The position numbers and the translations under genes were made by a program. The notes beneath the pieces are model-generated. The model searched no databases. It saw nothing but the letters and a program-made list of their open reading frames with translations, and was not told the DNA's origin. A stretch of 64,000 bases of DNA, from NCBI GenBank assembly GCA_023423535.1, contig JAFAFL010000100.1, forward strand, positions 20,900-84,899, in the 5' to 3' direction. Origin of the DNA: Pseudomonadota bacterium (GTDB lineage Bacteria > Myxococcota > Myxococcia > Myxococcales > Myxococcaceae). The stretch's first letter is position 1. Each line of letters begins with the position of its first letter. This document shows positions 42,100 to 51,760 of this stretch, one piece after another.

Positions 42100-42380
42100 G
42101 GCGTCACCTTCAGGGTGCGCGTCTCCACCCCTCCTTCGGGCGCGTACAGCGACGCCTCGATCCACCCTCGGCCGTCGGCGGACAACCGGTAGGGCGACGG
42201 CTCGCCTGACACCGGCATCGCATCCACCGCGACGTCATCGACGGAGACCTCCACGACCTTCAAGGTGAGCACCTCGGCAAGGCCCGTCGGGCACGGCTCC
42301 AGCGCCACCGCCGAATGCGTCGTCACCGTCGCTGCCAACGCCAGGCCTCCCAGCGCAGCCACACTCCATCGCTTCAACAT
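42096..42380 (-). CDS. Small hypothetical secreted protein
   Basis: A 94-residue protein with a signal peptide (MLKRWSVAALGGLALAATV, cleavage near AVA). The mature part is one small beta-domain: a Glu-Pro-Cys-Pro start, VVEVSVDDVAVDAMPVSGEPSP and ending in TRTLKVTP. It has a single Cys and no recognised family. GAGG precedes the ATG at 42380. It forms a two-gene unit with the lipoprotein downstream. Confidence 0.65.
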   Translation of the reverse strand: MLKRWSVAALGGLALAATVTTHSAVALEPCPTGLAEVLTLKVVEVSVDDVAVDAMPVSGEPSPYRLSADGRGWIEASLYAPEGGVETRTLKVTP

Positions 42381-42434
42381 CCCTGACCTCTTCCTCCGGC
42401 CCTGAACCTCGGGAACCATTATAAACCGGAGAGG

Positions 42435-43595
42435 TCAGGAGGAGGCAACCTCGCGCGCAGGTCTTCCCACGCCCATCACCATCAGCGCCGGCAGCAGCTG
42501 AAGCACCGCGGCCACGGCAAACAGGCGATGCCCGCCCAGCCACTCGTAGGCGCTGCCGGCGGCGAAGTAGCCCACCAATCCCCCGAGTCCGAACGTCACC
42601 GACACCATCAGCGCCTGACCGCTCGCGCGCTGTGACGGCGGGACCCTCCGCGCGACGAACGCCACCGCGGCGACGAAGAACGCGCCGAAGGTCAGCCCGT
42701 GCAGCACCTGCAGTGAGACGATCGCCCACGGGCTCTCGGCGACCGCCATGCCCGCCCAGCGCACGACGCCGGAGAGGAAGGCGACGAGCAGGACGTGTCT
42801 CGGCGCGAGCCTCTCAGCGAAGCGCGGGTAGAGCCACATCACTGCGATCTCCGCCACCACGCCGAGGCCCGCGGACACGCCGATCACCCACGGCGGCAGC
42901 CCCAGCGCGACGACGTGGATGCCGAAGATCCCGTGGTAGGGCGCCCCCGCGATCCAGTGCAAGGCGGAGGCGGTGAGCATCAGCGCGAGGTCGCGGTTCC
43001 GCAGCAGCGCCAGCCCCGAGAACACCGACCTGCGCGGCCCCGGCTGCGACTGTGCGCGCAGCGTCAAGGACCACGCCGCGTAGGCCGCCATCAGGCCCAC
43101 CGCCACGAACACGGTGCGCCGATCGACCTCGGTCACCGCGAGCCCGAAGGTCACGCTGGAGAGCACGAAGCCCAGCGAGCCGAACATCCGGATCCGCGAG
43201 TACGACCCGCCCACCACCGACACGCGGTGCAAGGTGAGGCTGTCCACCAGCGTGGTGATCGACGAGACGAAGAACGCGTAGAGCGCCATCGCGGCGCAGA
43301 GGCTCCAGAACCCGCTCGCCAGCGCCACCGGCACGAAGCCCAGCAGGGCGCCGAACGAGACGACCGCCAGCACGCGGTCCGGGCGGCCGGTGCGGTCGGC
43401 GAGGTGTCCCCACAAGGGCGGCGCCACGAGCATCATCGCGGGCTGCAGCGCGAGCAGCACGCCGATCTGCGCGCCGCTGAGGTCGAGCGATCGGAAGTAG
43501 GGCGGCAGGAAGGGGAGGATGACCCCGACGGTGGAGAAGTAGAGGAGGTAGTACCCGCCCAGCGGCAGCGCGCCCGCGGGCCTGCCCGGCGTCAT
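42435..43595 (-). CDS. MFS transporter (MFS_1-like/HcaT-type)
   Basis: A 386-residue, twelve-helix major facilitator. The opening (YYLLYFSTVGVILPFLPPYFRSLDLSGAQIG), the loop LWGHLADRTGRPDRVL between helices 2 and 3, and GSYSRIRMFGSLGF after helix 4 match the MFS_1-like branch that includes HcaT and LacY relatives. It should import a small acid, nucleoside or sugar by proton symport, but the substrate cannot be read from sequence. It is divergent from the GNAT gene with 75 bp between starts. Confidence 0.9.
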   Translation of the reverse strand: MTPGRPAGALPLGGYYLLYFSTVGVILPFLPPYFRSLDLSGAQIGVLLALQPAMMLVAPPLWGHLADRTGRPDRVLAVVSFGALLGFVPVALASGFWSLCAAMALYAFFVSSITTLVDSLTLHRVSVVGGSYSRIRMFGSLGFVLSSVTFGLAVTEVDRRTVFVAVGLMAAYAAWSLTLRAQSQPGPRRSVFSGLALLRNRDLALMLTASALHWIAGAPYHGIFGIHVVALGLPPWVIGVSAGLGVVAEIAVMWLYPRFAERLAPRHVLLVAFLSGVVRWAGMAVAESPWAIVSLQVLHGLTFGAFFVAAVAFVARRVPPSQRASGQALMVSVTFGLGGLVGYFAAGSAYEWLGGHRLFAVAAVLQLLPALMVMGVGRPAREVASS

Positions 43596-43670
43596 GGCGC
43601 GCCCATAGCACGGACCTCAAACGATTCGGTCTGTCCGCATCCGGCCCTTTCCGGTAAGACGCCCCGCACC

Positions 43671-44153
43671 ATGTCGAATGACGAAGCCCGCGGGGAGATC
43701 ACCCTCGTTCCGGTGAAGAACGAAGGGGACCTCTTCCAGGCCCTGGCCATCCGCGAGGTCGTTTTCATCGAGGAACAGCACGTTCCCGAGGGCATCGAGC
43801 GCGATGCCGAGGACGCGCGCGCCTTCCATGTGCTCGCGATGCAGGGCGGTCACGCCATCGGCACCGGTCGGCTCGTCATCCTTCCGCAGCCCCCGCCCGG
43901 CGAGTCCGGCAAGTGGGCGCAGGTGGGACGCATGGCGGTGCTCCAGTCGCATCGCAAGAGCGGCGTGGGCTCGAAGCTGCTCCAGACGCTCGAAGCGGAA
44001 GCCCAGCGCCGCCAGGTCTCGGGGCTCATCCTCCACGCGCAGGTGTACGCGCTCGAGTTCTACAAGAAGCACGGCTACGAGCCGGTGGGCGGCGAGTTCG
44101 AGGAGGCCGGCATGCCGCACCTCCAGATGCACAAGAAGCTTCAGCGCGCGTAG
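43671..44153 (+). CDS. GNAT family N-acetyltransferase
   Basis: A 160-residue acetyltransferase. N-terminal IREVVFIEEQHVPEGIERD is the ElaA/YjcF-like GNAT signature. The acetyl-CoA loop VGRMAVLQSHRKSGVGSKLLQ carries the R/Q-x-x-G-x-G/A motif, and the C-terminus has HAQVYALEFYKKHGYEPVG. Substrate unknown. The cupin gene begins 14 bp after the stop, so the two are probably one transcript. Confidence 0.92.
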   Translation: MSNDEARGEITLVPVKNEGDLFQALAIREVVFIEEQHVPEGIERDAEDARAFHVLAMQGGHAIGTGRLVILPQPPPGESGKWAQVGRMAVLQSHRKSGVGSKLLQTLEAEAQRRQVSGLILHAQVYALEFYKKHGYEPVGGEFEEAGMPHLQMHKKLQRA

Positions 44154-44167
44154 GCCGGACCCAAGCC

Positions 44168-44500
44168 ATGCAGGTCAAGAACCTCAGCGACTTCGCCTCC
44201 GCCGCGGCCTTCAGCGAAGCGAAGCTGCAGAAGCACAACCTCTTCGAGACCGAGCGCTTCTTCCTCGACGTGTACTGCCTGCTCCCCGGGCAGTCGCAGA
44301 AGCCGCACGCCCACGCGCAGTCGGACAAGGTGTACGTGGTGCTCGAGGGCCGCCTCCGCTTCACCGTGGCCGGCGAGTCGCGCGAAGAGGGGGAGGGCGC
44401 CTGCGTCTTCTGCCCCGCCGGCAGCGATCACGGCGTGGAGAACGTGTCCGCCGGAAATGCGCGCCTGCTGGTGATGATGGCGCCGCACCCGAAGCCGTAG
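44168..44500 (+). CDS. Cupin-domain protein
   Basis: A 110-residue single-domain cupin with metal ligands in both motifs: H-A-H in SQKPHAHAQSDKVYVVLEG and His in CPAGSDHGVENVS. A divalent metal in the barrel is expected. Small cupins of this type can be isomerases, dioxygenases or ligand sensors; the role is not determined. Cytosolic, downstream of the GNAT gene. Confidence 0.88.
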   Translation: MQVKNLSDFASAAAFSEAKLQKHNLFETERFFLDVYCLLPGQSQKPHAHAQSDKVYVVLEGRLRFTVAGESREEGEGACVFCPAGSDHGVENVSAGNARLLVMMAPHPKP

Positions 44501-44528
44501 CCGCCTCGTCGCTGCTGCCTCGAAGGCG

Positions 44529-44762
44529 TCAGCTCACCCGCCGCTGCACCCTCGCGGAGAGCTTGCGGACGACCTCTTCGAACTCCGGCTCGTTGAGCTC
44601 CACCACGCCGTCGTCCTGCACGAGCACGCGCTCCAGCAGATCCCCGCGCCGCACGAAGTCACCGTGGGCGGTGTCGAAGAGCCAGACCTCCACGCCGCCG
44701 TCGTCCGCTTCGACGACCTTCACCGGCCGCCCTTCGAGCACGCAGTAGATGGGAAGGTCCAT
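44529..44762 (-). CDS. Small hypothetical cytosolic protein
   Basis: A 77-residue protein, MDLPIYCVLEGRPVKVVEADDGGVEVWLFDT at the N-terminus (a small beta-sheet) and an acidic helical C-terminus (LNEPEFEEVVRKLSARVQRR). No signal peptide. I do not recognise a family. The ATG at 44762 is preferred because upstream sequence in frame looks non-coding. It stands between a convergent cupin gene and the MBOAT operon. Confidence 0.6.
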   Translation of the reverse strand: MDLPIYCVLEGRPVKVVEADDGGVEVWLFDTAHGDFVRRGDLLERVLVQDDGVVELNEPEFEEVVRKLSARVQRRVS

Positions 44763-44861
44763 GGCGCATCGCGAATTGTGGCCACTGGGCCCTCGCGCGT
44801 CCAATGCCCCCACGGCGGCGGGCAACGTCCTTGGCCGAACCGTCCTGGGCGCGCGTCGCCG

Positions 44862-46283
44862 TCAGAACTGGAAATAGATGTACGGGCGCATCTCCACCGC
44901 GCCGACCTGGCGGATGGCGAGCCCGAGGCCCACCAGCGCCACCGCTCGGGCAGGCGCGGGCAGCCAGACGAACGCGCGCGCGGCGAGCTCGAACGCGTTC
45001 TTCGGCACGAGGTGGAACGCGAACGCGGCGCCGAGGGTCACCCACACCACCGTGCTCACGTTGGCGAGCCCGGGCACGAAGTCGAGCATGCGCGCGTACA
45101 TGTCCCACGCCACACCCACATCCGGCGCGCGGAAGATGACGCGGGTGAGGACGACGACGGTGAAGGTCAGCAGCCACGCCAGCGCCACGCGCGGCACGCC
45201 CGGATCCTTCGGCTTGCCGAAGCGCCACCAGAACATGCGCACGACGACGAGCCCGAGCCCGTGGATGCCGCCCCAGAGCGCGAACCGCCAGTCCGCGCCG
45301 TGCCAGAGCCCGCCGAGCACCATCACCACCATCAGGTTGAAGAGCACCCGCGGCTTCGAGGCCCGGTTCCCGCCGAGCGGGATGTAGAGGTAGTCGCGCA
45401 GCCAGGTGGAGAGGCTGACGTGCCAGCGGTTCCAGAACTCGAAGAGGTTCTTCGCCAGGTAGGGCTTGTTGAAGTTCTCGGGGAACTTGAAGCCGAAGAG
45501 CGCCGACGCGCCGATGGCGATGTCCGAGTACGCGCTGAAGTCGAGGTAGAGCTGGAAGGTGTACGCGACCGCCGCGACGAGGTTCTCCGCCGAGGTGTAG
45601 TTGCCCGGGTTGGCGAACACCGGATCGACGATGCCGGCCGCGAGCAGGTCCGCGAGCACGAGCTTCTTCGCGATGCCCACCGCGATCCGGAAGAGGCCGC
45701 GCGCGCCGTCCTCGGAGGAGAGGGTGGGCGTCTGGCGGAAGCGCTCCAGCAGATCGCGCGAGCGCACGATCGGACCTGCGACGAGGCGGGTGAAGAAGAG
45801 CAGGTAGAGCAGGTGCTCGAAGAAGTTGAACGAGCGCGGATCGACCTCGCGCCGGTACACGTCCACCACGAGGCTGATCCCCTGGAAGACGACGAACGAG
45901 AGCCCGAGCGGGAGCAGGAGCCCCAGCGGCTCGTAGCGGACCTCGAGGCCCACCTTCCCCAGCAGCCACGCGCTCGTCGAGTAGAGGAGGTCCGCGTACT
46001 TGAACGTGCTCAGCACGCCGAGGTTCGAGACCACCGAGACGATCATCAGCGCCTTGCGGACGCCGGGCCGGTCGTCCCACCTCGCCATGCCGCGGGTGGT
46101 GAGGAAGTCGACGACGGTGCACCAGATGAAGACGACGAGCGGGAGCGGGGTCCACGCCGCGTAGAACACGAGGCTCGCGGTCAGCAGCACGCCGAGCCGT
46201 GCGACGCGCGACTTCGCCACCGCCCAGTAGAGGCCGAAGGTGACGATGAGGAACGCGAGGAACTGGACGCTGTGGAAGAACAT
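44862..46283 (-). CDS. MBOAT family membrane O-acyltransferase (AlgI/DltB-type)
   Basis: A 473-residue polytopic protein. AlgI-type landmarks are LPLGLSFVVFQGISLVVDVYR, QLYLDFSAYSDIAIG, FNKPY, FWNRWHVSLSTWLRDYLYIPLGG and the catalytic His328 in GGLWHGADWRF. These enzymes pass an acyl group, usually acetyl, across the inner membrane to an SGNH partner that modifies a periplasmic or surface glycan. The partner is the adjacent upstream gene, whose stop abuts this start with no gap. Together they form a polysaccharide acylation unit; the glycan is unknown. Confidence 0.95.
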   Translation of the reverse strand: MFFHSVQFLAFLIVTFGLYWAVAKSRVARLGVLLTASLVFYAAWTPLPLVVFIWCTVVDFLTTRGMARWDDRPGVRKALMIVSVVSNLGVLSTFKYADLLYSTSAWLLGKVGLEVRYEPLGLLLPLGLSFVVFQGISLVVDVYRREVDPRSFNFFEHLLYLLFFTRLVAGPIVRSRDLLERFRQTPTLSSEDGARGLFRIAVGIAKKLVLADLLAAGIVDPVFANPGNYTSAENLVAAVAYTFQLYLDFSAYSDIAIGASALFGFKFPENFNKPYLAKNLFEFWNRWHVSLSTWLRDYLYIPLGGNRASKPRVLFNLMVVMVLGGLWHGADWRFALWGGIHGLGLVVVRMFWWRFGKPKDPGVPRVALAWLLTFTVVVLTRVIFRAPDVGVAWDMYARMLDFVPGLANVSTVVWVTLGAAFAFHLVPKNAFELAARAFVWLPAPARAVALVGLGLAIRQVGAVEMRPYIYFQF

Positions 46284-49061
46284 CTACCGGCCCGCCCTCT
46301 TCATCGCCGCCTGCAGGTCGTCCGCGAAGGCGCGGGCGAGCGCGGCGTAGCCCTCCGCGGTGAGGTGGATGCCGTCCTCGTGTCCGAGCGGCGGGTGCAG
46401 GGACTGCCATCGCCGCATCGACAGCGGCCCTCCCATCGCCGCGCGGGCGGACCAGAAGGCGCAGCCCTCCGAGGCCGCGACCTCGCGGATGACCTTCACC
46501 ACGCGATCGATCGCCACCGCCGCGCGCGCGTCGCTCGTCTCGCCCGCCTTCGCCGCCGCCAGCCTGTCGGTGGGGCCGATGAGCACGCAGTCAGCGCCGG
46601 GCGAGGCCTCGCGCAGCGTGCGCAGGAAGGAGACGTAGTGGCGGCGGTGCGCCTCGTCGCTGAGGTCTCCCAGCGCGCTCTCGTTGGTGCCGTAGAAGAG
46701 GACGAACGCGTCGGGCCGGCGCTCGCGCAACTGCTCGACGAAGACCCGCTTGTCGTAGCCGTCCGCGAGCACCACCGTCGAACCCGGCAGGCCCAGCGCG
46801 TCGTACACGAGACCGCCGTTCGCGCGATCCAGCGAGGCGCCGAACACGGTGATCGGCCCCTCACCGGCGTTCTCCACCGTGAGCTCGTGCGACAGGCCCT
46901 TCAGCGGGAAGCGCTCCACGCGGGCGCGCGGCGACGCGGGCTCGCCCAACGCGGCGGCCGGCAGTGAGGCGGAGATCTCCTTCACCACCTCGCCGTCGAT
47001 CCGCACGCGCATCCGGCCCATGCCGGGCGTCTCGAGGAAGAAGAGGGACAGCTCGGTCGGCTCGGACGGGAGCGCGGCCTTGCCGCTGAGGCCCACGCCG
47101 AACGCGATCCCCAGCTTCGCGCCGGGCGCGCCCACCGCGCGGATGCCGGTGAGGCCCCAGGGCTGGCCTGGAGCGCCCTCGCGTGCGTCGGGGATCTCCC
47201 ACGGACCCTCCAGCGTTCGGCGCACCCTTGCGGCCGCCAGACGCTCAGAGGGCCTTCCCGCGGCCACGAAGCCCCGGCCGCCGTCGCCGTGCGCCTTCTG
47301 CAGCTCCTCGCGGACGACGTCGGTGAAGTAGTGCGACGCCGTGTGCGACGCGCCGAGCTGCACGAACACCGCGCGCTCCGACAGCCGCTTCGCCACCCGA
47401 GCCAGCGCTGCACCGTCTCCCGCATCCACCAGCCCCGGCGGATCGAGCCGCACCGCTGCCACGGTCGAAGGCAACGGACGCGACAGCCGCGCGCGCTCCA
47501 CCGCGAAATCGAAGAGGTGCCCGAGCACGTCGGCGCCGCGGGCCCTCGGGTGCACGAGGTCCGCGTTGAACAGCCCGGCCTCCAGCCAGCGCGACACCGA
47601 CCGCTCACCGCCCATCGCCGCGTAGAGGTCCCAGAACGCGCAGCCCTTCTCGCGCGCGACCTCGCGGATCATCTTCCCGACCTCCGCGGTGTTCGGCCGC
47701 GGCTCCAGCTCGCCGCCCACCGTGCGCACCGCCGCGTCCATCGGCGCGACGAGCAGGCAGCTCGCGCCTTCGGCCGCGCCGCGCACGCGATCGACCAGCC
47801 CCTCCGCGTTCTTCTTCGCGTCCTCGAGCGTGATCCACTTACGGCCGATCTCGTAGGCCTCGTTGCCGCCGAGCATCAGCACCACCAGCGCTGGCTGCCG
47901 GCGCCGCAGCTGCGAGGTGAACGCGGTCTCGGTCGCGCGCAGATAGACGCCGAACTGCGCGCCGGGCAGTCCCACCGTGTCGTACACCACGCCCCGTCCG
48001 CTGCGCTCGAGCGCCACGCCGAACAGCGAGACCTCTCCTCGCCGCGCGGAGACCGTCAGCGTCTGCGCGCCCTTCGGCAGCGCGGCCTCGGTGAAGGCCA
48101 ACTCGCTCTCGCCCTCGCCGCGGGTGAGGATCGTCTTCAGCGGCCTGCCGTCCGCGAGCAGCTCCAGCTCGCCGGCCTCGCCGTCGCCCGCGGTGGTGGT
48201 GACGAACGAGAGCTCCACCCGGTCCGCGCCGCGCACGTCGAAGCGCGTCGTCTGTCCGGGCTTCGCGGTGAAGCGCACGCCGCTGAAGCCGAGCAGCCCC
48301 GGCCGCGCGCGGTCGGTCAGCTTCACCACGTCCCAGCCGTCGCTCGCCTCGCCGGTGCGCACCGTGCGGCCCGCGCCGCGCGTCGGCCGGTCCACGAAGA
48401 GGAAGCCCGGACCCGCGCTGCCGTGACGCAGCTCCAGCCGGCGGCGCACCACGTCGGTGATGTGGTCGGAGGCGATCTGCGAGTCGCCGAGGTGCACCAC
48501 GCGCACAGGGCCAGACGAACCACCGGTGCCCACCGCGCCTCCGCCGAGCCCATCGAGCGCGGTGAAGAACGGCTCCAGCGCCTCGGGGAACTCGAGGTCC
48601 ACGTGCTGCGCCTTCACCTTCGACGCCAGCCGCTCCAGCGCGCGGACTTCGCGCAGCTCGAAGAGGGGGAGGGTGCTCACCGGGCCCAGCTCGGCCGAGG
48701 CGGACGCGGTCGCCCGATCCGCCAGCGCCGCCGTGTCACCCGACTCCGGCTCCTCCACGAAGGCCCCGTCGTCCTCGCCCGGCAACGCCTCGGGCGGGGT
48801 GTCGGTCAGGCCGGCGGTCATCACCGGCGCACCGGTGAGCGCGTCCTTCTGCTGGAAGCCCTTCTTGCGCTGCGGGACGAGCAGCTGCGCTGCGACCTCC
48901 AGCGGCGCGTCTCCAGCGAGGCCGGGGAAGGGGCGCAGCGCTTCGGGCAGGGGAAGGAAAGAGAGCCCGAGCGCGAGTGCGACGGTCAGAACGAGGGTGA
49001 TCCCGGTGGCGCGCAGCTGCAAGGCCGCTCCTGAGTAGCCGAGGCGATGCCGCAGCGTCAA
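46284..49061 (-). CDS. Tandem-SGNH acetyltransferase/esterase-like protein, MBOAT partner
   Basis: A 925-residue membrane-anchored periplasmic protein. One transmembrane helix (about 18-38) precedes two homologous SGNH units. Unit 1 has VVHLGDSQIASDHITD (GDS 192-194), VLMLGGNEA and FNADLVHPRARG. Unit 2 has FVQLGASHTASHYFTD (GAS 570-572), FVLFYGTNES and EDGIHLTAEGY. Between the catalytic pieces each unit carries the same beta-domain, including RFPLKGLSHELTVEN-type and VYDALGLPGS-type segments. In unit 2 the Asp before the nucleophile Ser is Ala, but the Ser, Asn and D-x-x-H remain. Such proteins take the acyl group from MBOAT. This duplicated form is about twice the usual size. Confidence 0.88.
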   Translation of the reverse strand: MTLRHRLGYSGAALQLRATGITLVLTVALALGLSFLPLPEALRPFPGLAGDAPLEVAAQLLVPQRKKGFQQKDALTGAPVMTAGLTDTPPEALPGEDDGAFVEEPESGDTAALADRATASASAELGPVSTLPLFELREVRALERLASKVKAQHVDLEFPEALEPFFTALDGLGGGAVGTGGSSGPVRVVHLGDSQIASDHITDVVRRRLELRHGSAGPGFLFVDRPTRGAGRTVRTGEASDGWDVVKLTDRARPGLLGFSGVRFTAKPGQTTRFDVRGADRVELSFVTTTAGDGEAGELELLADGRPLKTILTRGEGESELAFTEAALPKGAQTLTVSARRGEVSLFGVALERSGRGVVYDTVGLPGAQFGVYLRATETAFTSQLRRRQPALVVLMLGGNEAYEIGRKWITLEDAKKNAEGLVDRVRGAAEGASCLLVAPMDAAVRTVGGELEPRPNTAEVGKMIREVAREKGCAFWDLYAAMGGERSVSRWLEAGLFNADLVHPRARGADVLGHLFDFAVERARLSRPLPSTVAAVRLDPPGLVDAGDGAALARVAKRLSERAVFVQLGASHTASHYFTDVVREELQKAHGDGGRGFVAAGRPSERLAAARVRRTLEGPWEIPDAREGAPGQPWGLTGIRAVGAPGAKLGIAFGVGLSGKAALPSEPTELSLFFLETPGMGRMRVRIDGEVVKEISASLPAAALGEPASPRARVERFPLKGLSHELTVENAGEGPITVFGASLDRANGGLVYDALGLPGSTVVLADGYDKRVFVEQLRERRPDAFVLFYGTNESALGDLSDEAHRRHYVSFLRTLREASPGADCVLIGPTDRLAAAKAGETSDARAAVAIDRVVKVIREVAASEGCAFWSARAAMGGPLSMRRWQSLHPPLGHEDGIHLTAEGYAALARAFADDLQAAMKRAGR

Positions 49062-49099
49062 AGCTTCACGTCGGTCCGTCGTCTGCTGTCCTTGCCGGT

Positions 49100-51697
49100 T
49101 CAGCGACGCTTCCCCAACTCGGCCGGCGTGCGCGCGGTGGTGGGGTCTTCAGGCCACGAGTGCTTCGGATACTTCCGGCACAGCTCGCGGCGCAGCGCCG
49201 GGTAGTGCCGCTCCCAGAAGCCGGCGAGGTCGGTGGTCACCTGCACCGCGCGCATGTTCGGCGCCAGGAGGTGCAGCACCACCGGCACCCGTCCGCCGAA
49301 CACCGCCGGCCCCTGCGCCATGCCGAAGAAGTCCTGCAGCCGCGACTCGAGGAACGGCGGCTTGCCGCGCTCGTACTGCACCTTCACCTGCCGGTTGCCG
49401 GGGAGCGACACCCGTTCGGGCGTGTGGGTGCGGTAGAGCTTTGCCTGCTCCGGCGTGAGCGCGCTCTCCGCCGCGGCGACGAGATCCCGCCCCTGCAGAT
49501 CCTTGAATGAGCGCGCGTCCTGGCACTGCTCTCCCAGCGCCCGCTCCAGCCACGCGCGGTCCGGCGTGGGGAACTGCGCATCGGGAAAGTGCTGCGCGAG
49601 CAGCTCCAGTCGCGCGAGCAGCGCCTCCAGCCGGTCCGGCTCCACGAAGCGCTCCACGCCCTCGGCCAATGCCGCCGCCGCGAGCACGCGTCCGGTCTCC
49701 GGTGAAGGCGGCGCGGGCTGACGGTCCTCCTCCAACACGAGGTCCCCGTACGCCATCCGCCGCACGCGCTCCACGCGGCCCGAAGCCGGATCGAAGCGCA
49801 GCGTGTCGGTCTCGGAGAGCGCGTCGGAGGCGACTTCCAGCAGCCACTCCGGCTCGACTGCCTGGGCCACCCGCACCACCACGCCCATCCCGCGCGGGCC
49901 CTTCCGCTCCTCCGCATCGACCGCGACCATCAGCATCGCGTCGCGCACCACGCTCGTCTCCGCGAGGGTGGCCGAGCCGCCGCCGAAGAGGAGCACCTCC
50001 GGCGACCTCGGATTCCTCCGCCGCGCCACCCGATCCGGAAACCCCGCCAGCACGCACAGTCCCAGCGCCTGTTCGCGTGCGGCCTCGGTGGAGGGACGTG
50101 GCGCCGCCCCCTTGTGCATCGCCCGCGCGAGCTGCTTGCGGACCCGGTCCACCGCCTGTGTCGCGCCGGCGTCGAGCGACAGGCCATTCATCGCGCCGGT
50201 GGAGAAGCCGGAAGATTCTGCGCGCCGGAAGCGCTCGAGCATCTCCATCAGATCGGACGGCCCCGCGAGCACGTCCACCGTCTGCGACCTCTGCCCGTCC
50301 CGCCCGAGCTGCGCGCGTGCCTCCCTCCGGATGTCCCGCTCGCCGAGCACCGCCGCCAGCACCGCCGCGTCGTCCGCCACGCCGCGCGCCTCGCCCTCCG
50401 CGAGCAGCCGCGCGAGCCTCGGGTGCACCGGGAACGCGAGCAGCCGCTTGCCGATCGCCGAGAGCGCGCCGTCCTCCTCCACCGCGTGAAGTCGCCGCAG
50501 CAGCTCCTCCGCCGCATCGAGCGCCTTCGGAGGAGGAGCCTCGAAGAAGGGGAACGCCCTCGGCTCACGCACGCCCGCCGCGCGCAGCCCGAGCACCGTC
50601 TCGGTCAGATCGAGCCGCGCGATCTCCGGCGCGTCGTGCTCCGGCCGGCCGTCGAAGTCGTGCTTCGTGTAGAGCCGCACGCACACGCCCGCGCGCGTAC
50701 GTCCCGCGCGTCCCGCCCGCTGCGTGGCCGAGGCCCGGCTGATCTTCGCCACCTTCAGCGCCGGCAGCCCCGTCCATGGCGAGTGCGACGCGACCCTCGC
50801 GAGCCCGCTGTCGATCACCGCCGCCACGCCCTCGATCGTCACCGAGGTCTCGGCCACGTTGGTGGAGAGGATGAGCTTGCGCGTCCGCGACGAGCGCACC
50901 GCGCGATCCTGTTCGGCGGGGGAGAGGTCGCCGTGCAGCGCGTGAACCTCCAGCCCTTGCCGCTCGGCAAACTCCGCGCACGTCTCGCGCGCCCGTCGGA
51001 TCTCCGCCGCGCCCGGGAGGAAGACGAGCACGTGCCCGTCGAGCCCTCCCTGCACGAGCCGCTTCAGCGCGGAGAGGACCTGCTGATCGAGGTGCCGCTC
51101 GTCCGGCTGCGGCAGGTGCTCGATCTCCACCGGGAACGCGCGGCCCTCGGAGCGGATCCGCGGCGCCTCTGCGCCCTCGCTGCCGAGGTACTCCGCCACC
51201 GGCCCCGCCTCGAGCGTGGCGGACATCACCACCAGCTTGAGGTCCCTTCGCGCGCCCCGCTGGAGCATCCGCAGCTGCGCCAGCGCCACGTCCGCCGCGA
51301 GGTGCCGCTCGTGGAACTCGTCGAGCACCACCGCGCCCACGTCGCGCAACGTCGGATCGCTGAGCAGCCTTCGCCCGAGGATCCCCTCGGTGAGAAACCG
51401 CAGCCGCGTCTTCTGGCTGCTCACGTCCTCGAAGCGGACCTGGTAGCCCACGCGCTCGCCGAGCCGCTCACCCAGCTCGTCCGCGACCCGCTGAGCGGAG
51501 AGGCGCGTGGCCAGGCGCCGGGGCTCGAGCACCACGATCTCCCTGCCGCCCGCGACGCCCGCCTCGAGCAGCGCCCGAGGGACCCGCGTCGTCTTGCCCG
51601 CGCCCGGCGGCGCCTCGAGCACCAGCGAGCCGCGCGCGCGCACCGTCTCCACGATCTCCGGGAGCAACGGGTCGATGGGGAGCGCCTGCTGGGACAT
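49100..51697 (-). CDS. hrpB: ATP-dependent RNA helicase HrpB
   Basis: An 865-residue DEAH-family helicase. Motifs in order: I APPGAGKTTRVP, Ia LEPRRLATR, II LDEFHER, III SATLE, V STNVAETSVTI and VI QRAGRAGRTRAGV. They are followed by the helicase-associated domain and the C-terminal HrpB domain (GNRQVKVQYERGKPPFLESRLQDFFG). Length and the DEFH form of motif II are typical of HrpB rather than HrpA. The bacterial function is not well defined. It diverges from the methyltransferase gene with 63 bp between starts. Confidence 0.95.
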   Translation of the reverse strand: MSQQALPIDPLLPEIVETVRARGSLVLEAPPGAGKTTRVPRALLEAGVAGGREIVVLEPRRLATRLSAQRVADELGERLGERVGYQVRFEDVSSQKTRLRFLTEGILGRRLLSDPTLRDVGAVVLDEFHERHLAADVALAQLRMLQRGARRDLKLVVMSATLEAGPVAEYLGSEGAEAPRIRSEGRAFPVEIEHLPQPDERHLDQQVLSALKRLVQGGLDGHVLVFLPGAAEIRRARETCAEFAERQGLEVHALHGDLSPAEQDRAVRSSRTRKLILSTNVAETSVTIEGVAAVIDSGLARVASHSPWTGLPALKVAKISRASATQRAGRAGRTRAGVCVRLYTKHDFDGRPEHDAPEIARLDLTETVLGLRAAGVREPRAFPFFEAPPPKALDAAEELLRRLHAVEEDGALSAIGKRLLAFPVHPRLARLLAEGEARGVADDAAVLAAVLGERDIRREARAQLGRDGQRSQTVDVLAGPSDLMEMLERFRRAESSGFSTGAMNGLSLDAGATQAVDRVRKQLARAMHKGAAPRPSTEAAREQALGLCVLAGFPDRVARRRNPRSPEVLLFGGGSATLAETSVVRDAMLMVAVDAEERKGPRGMGVVVRVAQAVEPEWLLEVASDALSETDTLRFDPASGRVERVRRMAYGDLVLEEDRQPAPPSPETGRVLAAAALAEGVERFVEPDRLEALLARLELLAQHFPDAQFPTPDRAWLERALGEQCQDARSFKDLQGRDLVAAAESALTPEQAKLYRTHTPERVSLPGNRQVKVQYERGKPPFLESRLQDFFGMAQGPAVFGGRVPVVLHLLAPNMRAVQVTTDLAGFWERHYPALRRELCRKYPKHSWPEDPTTARTPAELGKRR

Positions 51698-51760
51698 GCG
51701 CGCCTTCTAACCGGTCTGCGCTTGGGTCGCGGCGCGGATTCACCTAAAGCCGCGTCCCCA

